DNA of 64,000 bases from Sipunculus nudus (GCA_026874595.1 CM049306.1:72847642-72911641), one strand, 5' to 3'; positions 13,401 to 25,130 are shown, numbered from the stretch's first letter. A program made the numbers and translations. Notes: generated from the letters alone by a model not told the origin.

Positions 13401-16400
13401 CTAAATTAAAATAAAATTGAATAATAGTCGTATTTGACTGCTCTAAAACACTCACTTGTGCCACTCTAAAATTCATACCATGTGAATACCAGTAAAAAGT
13501 CCTTTCCGTTGATACCAAACTTGATGGGTTGTTTAGCGTATTTAAAGATGTATAATACTTTAAAATTCACGCTAAATTAAAAAAATTGAATAAAAGTCGT
13601 ACTTGACTGCTCTAAAACGGTCACCTGTGCCACTCTAAAATTTATACCGTGTGACTACCAGTAAAAAGTTCTTTCCAGTTATACCAAACTTGATGGGTTG
13701 TTTAGCGTATTTAAAGATTAATAACACTTTAAAATTCCCGCTAAATTAAAAAAAAATGAATAATAGTCGTATCTAACTGCTCTAAAACGCTCACTTGTGC
13801 CACTCTAAAATTCATACCATGTGAATACCACTAAAAAGTCCTTTCCGTTGATACCAAACGTGATGGGTTGTTTAGCGTAATTAAAATTTTATAACACTTT
13901 AAAATTCACGCTAAATTAAAATAAAATTAAATAATAGTCGTACCTGACTGCTCTAAAACGGTCTCTTGTGCCACTCTAAAATTCATACCATGTGACTACC
14001 AGTAAAAAGTTCTTTACGTTTATACCAAACGTGATGGGTTGTTAAGCGTATTTAAAGATTAATAAAACTTTAAAATTCACGCTAAATTTAAAAAAAAATG
14101 AATAATAGTCGTATCTGACTGCTCTGAAACGCACACTTGTGCCACTCTAAAATTCATACCATGTGAATACCAGTAAAAAGTCCTTTCCGTTGATACCAAA
14201 CTTGATGGGTTGTTTAGCGTATTTAAAGATGTATAATACTTTAAAATTCACGCTAAATTAAAAAAATTGAATAAAAGTCGTACTTGACTGCTCTAAAACG
14301 GTCACCTGTGCCACTCTAAAATTTATACCGTGTGACTACCAGTAAAAAGTTCTTTCCAGTTATACCAAACTTGATGGGTTGTTTAGCGTATTTAAAGATT
14401 AATAACACTTTAAAATTCCCGCTAAATTAAAAAAAAATGAATAATAGTCGTATCTAACTGCTCTAAAACGCTCACTTGTGCCACTCTAAAATTCATACCA
14501 TGTGAATACCACTAAAAAGTCCTTTCCGTTGATACCAAACGTGATGGGTTGTTTAGCGTAATTAAAATTTTATAACACTTTAAAATTCACGCTAAATTAA
14601 AATAAAATTAAATAATAGTCGTACCTGACTGCTCTAAAACGGTCTCTTGTGCCACTCTAAAATTCATACCATGTGACTACCAGTAAAAAGTTCTTTACGT
14701 TTATACCAAACGTGATGGGTTGTTAAGCGTATTTAAAGATTAATAAAACTTTAAAATTCACGCTAAATTTAAAAAAAAATGAATAATAGTCGTATCTGAC
14801 TGCTCTGAAACGCACACTTGTGCCACTCTAAAATTCATACCATGTGAATACCAGTAAAAAGTCCTTTCCGTTGATACCAAACTTGATGGGTTGTTTAGCG
14901 TATTTAAAGATGTATAATACTTTAAAATTCACGCTAAATAAAAAAATTTGAATAAAAGTCGTACTTGACTGCTCTAAAACGCTCACATATGCCACTCTAA
15001 AATTCATACCATGTGAATACCAGTAAAAGTCCTTTCCGTTGATACCAAACTTGATGGGTTGTTTAGCGTATTTAAAGATGTATAATACTTTAAAATTCAC
15101 GCTAAATTAAAAAAATTGAATAAAAGTCGTACTTCACTTCTCTAAAACGGTCACTTGTGCCACTCTAAAATTCATACCATGTGAATACCAGTAAAAAGTC
15201 CTTTCCGTTTATACTAAACGTGATGGGTTGTTAAGCGTATTTAAAGATTAATAACACTTTAAAATTCACGCTAAATTAAAAAAAAAATGAATAATAGTCG
15301 TATCTGACTGCTCTAAAACGCATACTTGTGCCACTCTAAAATTCATACCATGTGAATACCAGTAAAAAGTCCTTTCCGTTGATACCAAACTTGATGGGTT
15401 GTTTAGCGTATTTAAAGATGTATAATACTTTAAAATTCACGCTAAATTAAAAAATTTGAATAAAAGTCGTACTTGACTGCTCTAAAACGCTCACTTGTGC
15501 CACTCTAATTTTTATACCACGTGACTACCAGTGAAAAGTACTTTCTGTTGTTACCAAACTTGATGAGTTGTTAAGCGTATTTAAATATATATAACACTTT
15601 AAAATCCACGGGAAATTAAAAAAAATGAATAATAGTCGTATCAGGCTGATCTAAAACGCTCACTTGTGCCACTCTAATTTTTATATCATGGGACTACCAG
15701 TGAAAAGTACTTTCCGTTGATACCAAACTTGATGGGTTGTTAAGGGTTTTTAAATATATATAACACTTTAAAATCCACGGGAAATTTAAAAAAATGAATA
15801 TTAGTCGTATCCGCCTGCTCTAAAACGCTCACTTGTGCCACTCTAATTTATATACCATGGGTCTACCAGTGCAAAGTACTTTCCGTTGATACCAAACTTG
15901 ATGAGTTGTTAAGCGTATTTAAATATATATAACACTTTAAAATCAACGCGAAATTGAAAAAAAATTGAATAATAGTCGTATCCGCCTGCTCTAAAACGCT
16001 CACTTGTGCCACTCTAAAATTCATACCATGTGAATACCAGTAAAAAGTACTTTCCGTTGATACCAAACTTGTTGGGTTGTTTAGCGTAATTAAAATTTTA
16101 TAACACTTTAAAATTCACGCTAAATTAAAATAAAATTGAATAATAGTCGTATTTGACTGCTCTAAAACGCTCACTTGTGCCACTATAAAATTCATACCAT
16201 GTGACTACCAGTAAAAAGTTCTTTCAGTTTATACCAAACGTGATGGGTTGTTTAGCGTATTTAAAGATAAATAACACTTTAAAATTCACGCTAAATTAAA
16301 AAAAAAATGAATAATAGTCGTATCTGACTGCTCTAAAACGCACACTTGTGCCACTCTAAATTTCATAACATGTGAATACCAGTAAAAAGTCCTTTCCGTT

Positions 16401-18660
16401 GATACCAAACTTGATGGCTGGTTTAGCGTATTTAAAGATGTATAATACTTTACAAATTCACGCTAAATTAAAAAAATTGGAATAAAAGTCGTACTTGACT
16501 GCTCTAAAACGCTCACTTGTGCCACTCTAATATTCATACCATAAGACTACCAGTGAAAAGTTCTTTCCGTTGATACCAAACTTGATGGGTTGTTTAGCGT
16601 ATTTAAAGATGTATAATACTTTAAAATTCACTCTAAATTAAAAAAATTGAATAAAAGTCGTACTTGACTGCTCTAAAACGGTCACTTGTGCCACTCTAAA
16701 ATTCATACCGTGTGACTACCAGTAAAAAGTTCTTTCCATTTATACCAAACTTGATGGGTTGTTTAGCGTATTTAAAGATTAATAACACTTTAAAATTCAC
16801 GCTAAATTAAAAAAAATGAATAATAGTCGTATCTAACTGCTCTAAAACGCTCACTTGTGCCACTCTAAAATTCATACCATGTGAATACCACTAAAAAGTC
16901 CTTTCCGTTGATACCAAACGTGATGGGTTGTTTAGCGTAAATAAAATTTTATAACACTTTAAAATTCACGCTAAATTAAAATAAAATTGAATAATAGTCG
17001 TACCTGACTGCTCTAAAACGATCTCTTGTGCCACTCTAAAATTCATATCATGTGACTACCAGTAAAAAGTTCTTTCCGTTTATACCAAACGTGATGGGTT
17101 GTTTAGCGTATTTAAAGATTAATAACACTTTAAAATTCACGCTAAATTTAAAAAAAATGAATAATAGTCGTATCTGACTGCTCTGAAACGCACACTTGTG
17201 CCACTCTAAAATTCATACCGTGTGACTACCAGTAAAAAGTCCTTTCCGTTGATACCAAACTTGATGGGTTGTTTAGCGTATTTAAAGATGTATAATACTT
17301 TAAAATTCACGCTAAATAAAAAAATTTGAATAAAAGTCGTACTTGACTGCTCTAAAACGCTCACTTGTGCCACTCTAAAATTCATACCATAAGACTACCA
17401 GTGAAAAGTTCTTTCCGTTGATACCAAACTTGATGGGTTGTTTAGCGTAATTAATATTTTATATCACTTTAAAATTCACGCTATATTAAAATAAAATTGA
17501 ATAATAGTCGTATTTGACTGCTCTAAAACACTCACTTGTGCCACTCTAAAATTCATACCATGTGAATACCAGTAAAAAGTCCTTTCCGTTGATACCAAAC
17601 TTGATGGGTTGTTTAGCGTATTTAAAGATGTTTAATACTTTAAAATTCACGCTAAATTAAAAAAAATTGAATAAAAGTCGTACTTGACTGCTCTAAAACG
17701 GTCACTTGTGCCACTCTAAAATTCATACCATGTGAATACCAGTAAAAAGTCCTTTCCGTTTATACCAAACGTGATGGGTTGTTAAGCGTATTTAAAGATT
17801 AATAACACTTTTATAATTCACGCTAAATTAAAAAAAAAAATGAATAATAGTCGTATCTGACTGCTCTAAAACGCATACTTGTGCCACTCTAAAATTCATA
17901 CCATGTGAATACCAGTAAAAAGTCCTTTCCGTTGATACCAAACTTGATGGGTTGTTTAGCGTATTTAAAGATGTATAATACTTTAAAATTCACGCTAAAT
18001 TAAAATAAAATTAAATAAAAGTCGTATTTGATTGCTCTAAAACGCTCACTTGTGCAACTCTAAAATTCATACCATGTGAATACCAGTAAAAAGTCCTTTC
18101 CGTTTATACCAAACGTGATGGGTTGTTAAGCGTATTTAAAGATTAATAACACTTTTATAATTCACGCTAAATTAAAAAAAAAAATGAATAATAGTCGTAT
18201 CTGACTGCTCTAAAACGCATACTTGTGCCACTCTAAAATTCATACCATGTGAATACCAGTAAAAAGTCCTTTCCGTTGATACCAAACTTGATGGGTTGTT
18301 TAGCGTATTTAAAGATGTATAATACTTTAAAATTCACGCTAAATTAAAATAAAATTAAATAAAAGTCGTATTTGATTGCTCTAAAACGCTCACTTGTGCA
18401 ACTCTAAATTTCATACCATGTGACTACCAGTAAAAAGTACTTTCCGTTCATACCATACTTAATGGGTTGTTTAGCGTAATTAAAATTTTATAACACTTTA
18501 AAATTCACGCTAAATTAAAATAAAATTGAATAAAAGTCGTATTTGACTTCTCTAAAACGCTCACTTGTGCCACTCTAAAATTCATACCATGCGACTACCT
18601 GTGAAAAGTACTTTCCGTTGATACCAAACTTGATGGGTTGTTTAGCGTATTTAAAATTTT
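7463..18660 (-). repeat. Right arm satellite array, inverted units
   Basis: About 66 units of the same 170-bp family lie in reverse orientation. Higher-order structure is clear: the variant GTCCTACTTCACTGCTC occurs at 7639 and 9511, and the TTGTTAAATG variant at 8251 and 10123, both 1,872 bp apart. A further copy of the latter at 11316 is only 1,193 bp on, as expected from unequal exchange. Later segments repeat at other multiples of the unit; for example, the CCAGTTATACC variant recurs 680 bp apart near 13.68 and 14.36 kb. Confidence 0.95.
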
Positions 18661-18950
18661 ATAACATTTTTTATATCAAGCAGATTTAAAAAAAAAAGAA
18701 TAATAGTCGCATTATTAGTATTATTAATAGTGAAATTTGTCTATTAGAAAGCGTGTATTGGCACCGTTTGATATACATGATCTTGACGAAGCCTTGAGGG
18801 CAGCGATGATCAGCGAAATACACTGCAAAGCGGTGAACAGAAGGCTGGTTAGGGAAATATGTTTCCGGCTAAAAGCGGAGGAAGAGCAGGCATTCACGGA
18901 GTATTTTCACGAAAAATGGACGTCGGACGTCCGTCGAACTTCACAGTCGT
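18661..18950 (-). repeat. Right terminal inverted repeat, unique part
   Basis: These 290 bp mirror 2512-2796 and end in CTTCACAGTCGT at 18950, directly followed by the second ATACTGGGA. Confidence 0.9.
18737..18949 (+). other. Open frame embedded in right TIR (outward)
   Basis: This is the counterpart of the left-TIR frame. The conserved part runs from 18761 to 18949 and includes KAVNRRLVREICFRLKAEEE. It reads through the element end into the flanking minisatellite before a stop near 19015. The conserved part has no ATG at its start; the open frame begins at a TTG, so an upstream splice or non-AUG start would be required. Function is unknown. Confidence 0.3.
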
Positions 18951-19015
18951 ATACTGGGAGGGGTATAGACCAGGCCAGCCTAATGATCAGTTTAATCAAT
19001 AAGACAATTTATTAA
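18951..19015 (+). repeat. Minisatellite (right part) with second TSD copy
   Basis: ATACTGGGA (18951-18959) opens one further unit of the 63-bp minisatellite (GGGAGGGGTATAGACCAGGCC). The array then decays into AT-rich DNA. This shows that the fold-back element split a pre-existing array. Confidence 0.85.
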
Positions 19016-20163
19016 GATAAATTTATTTATCTAGATAATGATTACTGTACCTACAAGTTACAGGATGGTTCAAAGCTAAAGGCAGTAAAACAAATGGTAC
19101 AGACTTGTCTTTAGCCAGGTAATAGAAACAGTGGTGCTTACTTTTGAAAAGATGTTTGCTTTCCTCAGAAAGGTACGGCAGGAGCGCCACTTTGATCTCT
19201 TACGTCTATTCAGCCAATCACCATGGGATTTGGCCATAACCAGGTAATAGTTACCGGATTGGTAAATTGCTGGATTTTTTATCTGAAAGTGAAAAAAAGT
19301 GTGGAATATTGAAATAATAACTTAATGGCTTAAGTTAAAGCTGACAATCTGATTAAAACAATACTAGTAACTGTTATCATTAATACACGCATTATCGTTG
19401 AAACAGTTGATTTTTGTAATAACTTATGATAGTCTGTATATCTGTCTTTATTAAAATAAAAATATAATTTTAGTTTATTTTTACAAATAATTGATTTGAA
19501 AATGAAATGCACTATAGTTACAACTGTTTTGAACTGAAACGATTGTTGGATTAATTTGGCAATATTGATCTTATAGCTTCGTATACTATCTCTTGAGCTC
19601 AAACTAAATGCTTGAAAGAAGCAGTAAAGTGAAAATAGCTATAATGTTGTAACTATTTACCTTCTTATTGGTGGAGTTCGCGGAGCCCATCTTTGACTCT
19701 AAAAAGTCGAACTGGAGTGTCGTTCTATCAGAGACAATACGTTGCCATCGCAACACACGCATGACAGCGCATGCTCAGTTTACGTAGTCTTGTCACCAGT
19801 TAAAAATTTAAAACTTTACGTAAAAATAACGCGACGTCATACGTATTATCTGCCATGTAAGCATGTCGCACGTCTATTAATGTCATACATATTCATAGAG
19901 GACATCACGTTCACTCGGCCATACAAAAATTGATACAAAGTGTACACCCACAGATTCCATTGAAACAGATCAAGATTGCATGACCGGGTTCTCACATTTC
20001 AGACTTGCCAGATCTCACACTTTGAGTTAACAATTAAGTTGTCTTTATGTGAACAGTTCGTAAAAATAAGGATGAAGAACTAGAAGAACCATTTAAATAG
20101 TTAATTAGGCCTATACTGTTAAACACCTAAAATAACATATAATATATAATATTATATTACATG
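19016..20163. other. AT-rich interval, no gene recognised
   Basis: Open frames here (19330-19602 minus, 19742-19933 plus) lack recognisable motifs. A local GC-richer stretch around 19660-19930 carries an RFX-like palindrome, annotated separately. Otherwise nothing was recognised. Confidence 0.55.
19741..19754. promoter_or_regulatory. RFX X-box-like palindrome
   Basis: GTTGCCATCGCAAC matches the symmetric X-box form GTTGCCATGGCAAC at 13 of 14 positions. It lies in a relatively GC-rich, CpG-containing 250-bp stretch. No adjoining gene was recognised, so binding is speculative. Confidence 0.2.
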
Positions 20164-20831
20164 TAGGGGAAATCCGTGTAATTTGGACCCCTTAAAGATA
20201 ATCTTCGAAAATTTTAAATATAAAAAACACATAAAAATTGTAAAATCATTTTTATTGAGGAACCTGGTACAAGAACACTTTACTGTAAAAGTAGACTTGC
20301 AAAATTAATATTACCGACTTTAAACTCAGTGACAAAAATCATTAATTCTGGTCCATATTACACACTCTGAATGTAATATGGACCACATAAAAGTGTAATT
20401 TGGACCATTACTTAACAGATTCAAATAAAGTTAATATCCACTTCAAAAGCAGAAATATTATTTTATACTCTTAAATGACAATAATGAAAAAAAAAACATA
20501 TATCTAAGCATAAAAGCCAAACATGTTTTCCAATTAATCATGAAAGAAAAAGAGTTATAAAACACATATCGTCGATAATATTTACTGCAAATGCAGCTTG
20601 CATGGAGGAAAAAAAAAATAACGAGACAGAACATAATACTACAGTTACAATTGGAATTTTTAATTTAAGTTAAAATCCACTTCAAAAACGAAAAAGTTAT
20701 TTTAACACATTTATTTACCTATATATGCACGAAGAAGAACATGTTTTCTATTTATTCCTCAATGTGTGCGCACTCTCCTGTACAGGACTGTAATAGATTA
20801 TACCCCCTCCCCATATCAACCCCATATATGC

Positions 20832-20892
<61 letters not shown>

Positions 20893-20897
20893 TATAT
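20832..20897. repeat. (TA)n microsatellite
   Basis: A long alternating TA tract lies directly beside the start of the LTR-like insertion. Confidence 0.95.
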
Positions 20898-21738
20898 TGT
20901 TACGGAACCTAATAACAACAGATCACGTAGTCGTGACGAGCATAAATTTTGTTACGGAGATAAATAAAAGTCAGATTCTGTAACACTAGGCAGCGTGAAA
21001 TGTCTAGGGAATGAATAAAAAAGTCAGTGGTTTTTTGTTAACAAATAATTATAATTTATTCTTAAAACAATCCTAACATTACAATAAACTAAATCAATAC
21101 AATTACACAGTAAAACAACAGCTTAACAGTAAATCAATACAATAACACAGTATAATAAGTAAATTGTACAGTACCAGAGTGTCCAGATCCTAGGCTTTTC
21201 TGGCTACCACCACTGTCGCAAGTCCTTTAAAACATGTAATCCAGATGAACAGTTCGCGTTAATCTTCTCAGAGAATTCAATCCCGAAATCAATCTTGTTG
21301 TAATCCAAAAGTGAAGGTCTGGAAAGAGTCCCAAAGGCAAAATGAAGACTGAATAAAATCTGTTACCAAGTTCGAAGAATATCTCTCAGTGCTGCAATTA
21401 TCGGAAACTGACTCACACTCTTCCGTCTCCGTAGGAATATTTCTGTCTCCCCTCGACTCTATAAACACAGCCCTCATTTATAACTTTTTCACCCAAAGTC
21501 CAGAGACTTCTTTTTCACGAACAATCCAAAGAAGACAACAATACATAATACATACGCGCCCAAAGAACAGACCTGACATTCCAGACTAAAACAAAGAACG
21601 CTGTGTTTCTACACCTCAAAGTTCAACCAGTACGGATTACACCGAGCGCTGTGTCTCTACACGCCATAGCAACGCCCTACGTCTGCGCTACACGAATAAG
21701 AATGTCAACAGCGCACAATAAAAGAGACACCTGTAACA
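20898..21738 (-). mobile_element. Probable solo LTR nested in the Tc1-like element
   Basis: The block is bounded by TGTTAC at 20898 and GTAACA ending at 21738, the short inverted TG..CA ends expected of an LTR. It lies in a TA-repeat target where a 5-bp duplication (TATAT or ATATA) cannot be judged. Read on the minus strand it has a TATA-like TTATAAATG near 21480 and an AATAAATTATAAT polyadenylation-like site near 21055, in a plausible U3-R order. No internal coding region is present, so a solo LTR is the simplest reading. A small DNA transposon cannot be excluded. Confidence 0.45.
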
Positions 21739-21849
21739 ATATATATACATGCCGTCGGATGCCCACTTGCCATATTTGCCTTTTGCTTTCCTGGATGCCC
21801 GCGTAGTCATGTCGGCTAGTACTAGCCCTTTAAATGTGCCTTCGTTTGT

Positions 21850-22155
21850 GTAAAGGAATGTTTCCATGTGCGCGTATATGCGTATGAGCGTGTATTCGCG
21901 TAAAACAATAGGTGTGTTTCCATGTGCCCGTATATGCGTATATGCGTGAACTGGCAGACGTAGACCTATATATTTGTACAGTGGATCGAGCAGGCCTTCC
22001 ACAATAAGATGCTGAAGAAACGTCATTATACCCCGAATCCTGTGGCGATTTTCACGCATAAACGCTGACGGACACATGGAAACACCCCAGGTACAAAATC
22101 ATATGAGTGATTTTTCACGCATATGCGCATATACGTGCATATGGAATCACCCGGC
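21850..22155. repeat. Cluster of inverted TTTCCATGTGCCCGTATATGCG motifs
   Basis: Copies of a roughly 40-bp motif lie forward near 21857 and 21909, and inverted near 22045-22088 and 22108-22150 (forms such as TTTCACGCATAAACGCTG and TTTTTCACGCATATGCGC). Alternating purine-pyrimidine runs dominate. It may be the ends of a small nested DNA element. Confidence 0.5.
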
Positions 22156-22636
22156 CCTTAAGTCAATTGCAGTGTAATCTAGGAGAAGGAAGTAAATCGA
22201 GTGATATTTTCCTTTGATGTGTAAAATGAACCACCTGTGTGTAATTTTGACCACCGGTCCAAAATACACCATAGGGCCTGGTCCATATTACACACAGGAA
22301 GTCGATATGCAGATTTTGACCCTGACCTTATTTACATATTATTAGCCAAAATCAAATTGGCCAGTTCTAGACCCATGTTATAAAGCTGTGTAATGTTGGG
22401 ACATGATGGGATCTTCATTGAATAACAGTCAGAATACTTCGATATTTATATGCATGGAAAATAAGAACAAACTATGAAATTAACATCTTCAAATTGAATA
22501 TTCGCCGTCATTGGATGCTTCAAAATGGTCGATGCTACAGTGACGAACTTGCCTCGTTCTGGTACTATTTTCCCAAATATGGAAATTTTGGGTGTTTCAA
22601 ATTACATGGTGGTCCAAATTACACGGATTTCCCCTA

Positions 22637-23597
22637 GGTGTAGTTTGTGTAGAAACAACATGCATTTTCATTAGGAGGGTTACATGGTGTTAGCGATTTC
22701 TATTTCAAATAGCCTACACTGTGTGAAAAGCGGGGGAAATAAAGAGCTTTAATCTGAACAATTTAACAAAAATGTTTACTTTGTTTGCTTCAGAAGCTCG
22801 ATCGACACCATTATTTTTATGTTTAGCACCGTGACCATGAATTAATTAAAATTTAATTTTTTGTGTACCCCCAATGAATTACAAGGTATATCGATTCAAC
22901 TTCATGCATTGGTCCGCTACATTCTCATAAACAAATACACACCTCTTGCAGCAAAAATGGAATACAGAGGATAAAAACAGCATTTCTTTTAAAATTTTAA
23001 ATTAGGATTAATACGAAGTATATAGGCCCTATGTTGGTATTTTATTTTTTTTTAACATTTTTATTTTGTGAATTGTTTTACTATTGTTTATGTTTGGATT
23101 TAATCGAAGGCTGTTTTTAATATTTGATCCATATTATGAAACATCAAGTGAAAAATGTTTCTTTAAGTTAATTGCGTATGATGGAGATTTTACTTAGTGT
23201 AGGCCTATATATGTGTCGAGTAAAACTTCATATTTTTATTTTCATTTACCGGTACAATTTTAAAAGAAAATTGCACGGCTTGCAGAATTCTACATTATTG
23301 TTTTACTTTTGTTTATGTTTGGATTTAATCGAAGGCTGTTCATAATATTTAATCGCAGATCATAATACATCAAGTGAAAAATGTTTCTTTAACTGCGTAA
23401 GATGAATAAAATACAGATTTTTCAACTGAAACCCTTGAAACCCTTGAAATCTGCGTTTTTTGGTAGAAATACCCATAGACAATTTACAGCCATAAAAATC
23501 TCGAAAAAAGTGTTTTCTTTACGTTGTTCTAAATAAAATAAAATATATAAGGCCTTATTCTATTCTTATTAATAGGTCAGACATTTTAAATTACAGG
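22637..23597. repeat. AT-rich interval with a 225-bp-spaced direct repeat
   Basis: An about 110-bp segment with TTTATGTTTGGATTTAATCG and CATCAAGTGAAAAATGTTTC near 23072-23180 recurs near 23294-23405 at an offset of 225 bp, with several differences. No gene was recognised. Confidence 0.7.
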
Positions 23598-23885
23598 CAG
23601 GGGCGTCAATATAGGGGGGATTGGGGTATATACCACCCCCCCGCCCCCCACTTTTTGGCAAGGGGGGGGGGGGGGGAGGTCAACGTAATCATCCCCCCCC
23701 CCCCCCCACTTTCAGAGAATAATATAATAGTATTGCAAATGAAATATATTAATAAATGGAATTAAAGACTGGATCCAATTACTAAACAATGTTATATTTA
23801 GCTAAACCTTGCTTAGAATTCACAACATAACTTATTTTTTAAAACATTATAATTATTTGAAATATGATTAAGTATATATATATAA

Positions 23886-23933
<48 letters not shown>

Positions 23934-24023
23934 GAGAGAGAGAGAGAGTGAGAGATGAATATGTCACTCAGAGACGCTGAAAAAAGTATATATTTATGTG
24001 TGTGTAAATATATATATATATAT

Positions 24024-24063
<40 letters not shown>

Positions 24064-24100
24064 TCATCCCCCCACCCTGGAAGAAAAAATGATGCCACTG
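23598..24100. mobile_element. Small hAT-like non-autonomous element
   Basis: The left end CAGGGGCGTCAATAT and the right end (reverse complement CAGTGGCATCATTTT) form a hAT-style CAG..CTG inverted repeat. The flanking octamers ATTACAGG and ATTAAAAG match at 6 of 8, compatible with an old 8-bp duplication. The interior is C/G homopolymer, (AT)n near 23876-23930 and 24006-24060, and (GA)n near 23931-23950. There is no coding region. Confidence 0.5.
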
Positions 24101-25130
24101 ATTAAAAGTAAAATAATACAGGCAAAAGCAACATCGTAGTTGGCCCTGATACATGTGTACAAGACCTTATCTTTGATTGCCGTGATTATTTTACTGGAGG
24201 TCGATTCCTATAAGAGGACTTGCATTATTGAAATTAATTCAGACCAATGTGACTGCAAGCGGGCCATCTTGGACTTCCTGTCATCTATCAGTTTCAAACC
24301 ATGCGAACGACTGTCATATCATTTTTTTAGGAAGGCCGTGAAATCATATTTCAACATTGGTCCCTTTGAGAGGATGTGCTTTCGCCATTTTTTTTAATTT
24401 CATGAATAATCATGAAATTTTAACTAAGATTTGGTACTATATGAGATGTGCGCCATTAGACCTCTGACCTATAAGAAATCCAATATAGGTCTACATCCAA
24501 AGAAGGGACTTGCATTTAGTTTCGTGAAATTTTAACCGAAGATTGAACGGGAAAAGATGCGAGGTATCGAATTTCAGACCCGCCAGTTATATAGCTGCGA
24601 ACATTTTAGAGCGCACAATGACACTACTATAATATAAAATGGGGTAGACCATTTCTAGTCTTAATATAGTAAACACAGCCATACAGTATTAACATATTAA
24701 TGTAAACAATGATTGCAGAATAGTAATTATCGCAAATACAATGCAGGAAAGTATTGTAAACCTTATTTAATTAAGCTCTCCGAATGTTCATAAGAGTCGG
24801 CAATCTTTTTAAAAAAAGAAAATGGTACATTTGAAGGAAAATTGTATCATCACTGCTCGGTGAACGGTGAGATCGCCGTGACAACCCGACTCAGTGGGCA
24901 ATCGGATAATTGGGTTGGTAAGCCTACAAGAGTCGTGATACTAGTAATATGGAGGAATGTACCGCAGTGGTCTTGCATCTGGTTGCATTTATATTGGGGT
25001 TAACGGCCCATAATCTTAATATTATACTTAGAATGGTGAATAAACACAATAGTATACATGTGAGCTCGCAACCCAAACTGAAACACCGTCTCCATGGACA
25101 CGGGTCATTTCCTGTGTCGCCTGCATGACA
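24101..25130. other. Interval without recognised gene
   Basis: Two open frames (24140-24397 plus, 24924-25148 minus) show no recognisable motif. No repeat ends were found. Confidence 0.5.

Larger units (their letters stand above)
2512..18950. mobile_element. Giant fold-back (Foldback/MULE-like) element
   Basis: This 16,439-bp unit starts with ACGACTGTGAAGTTCGACGG and ends with its reverse complement, flanked by an exact 9-bp duplication. The outer 285-290 bp at each end are inverted copies that differ at very few positions. Everything inside is an about 170-bp tandem repeat, in one orientation up to 7462 and inverted from 7463 on. Drosophila Foldback elements, a Mutator-related group, likewise combine 9-bp duplications with long inverted repeats built of tandem repeats; that assignment is inference from architecture alone. 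No transposase is encoded, so the element is presumably non-autonomous. The arms are unequal (about 5.0 and 11.5 kb). Copy number inside may be affected by assembly. Confidence 0.85.
20166..22634. mobile_element. Tc1/mariner-like element (TA-flanked), non-autonomous
   Basis: The ends form a perfect inverted repeat of at least 24 bp starting GGGGAAATCCGTGTAATTTG, each flanked by TA (20164-20165 and 22635-22636). Copies of the motif GTGTAATTTGGACC and close variants cluster near both ends: at 20176, 20350 (reverse), 20372, 20393, 22239, 22256 (reverse), 22280 (reverse) and 22611 (reverse). Such subterminal repeats are typical of transposase binding sites. No transposase frame was recognised. 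About 840 bp of the interior is a nested LTR-like insertion. The superfamily is inferred only from the TA flanks. Confidence 0.65.

Noticed and set aside
2797-18660. Many 60-90-codon open frames such as the MVSTER..FYWYSHGMNF type in the fold-back arrays
   Set aside because: They are translations of the 170-bp satellite unit, occur in both arms, and break at each variant unit. There is no sign of protein selection.
2797-18660. CRISPR-like regular array
   Set aside because: Units are about 170 bp with no short repeat/unique spacer pattern, and the genome is eukaryotic.
20741-20983. Open frame with a long YIYIYI run
   Set aside because: It is simply the translated TA microsatellite.
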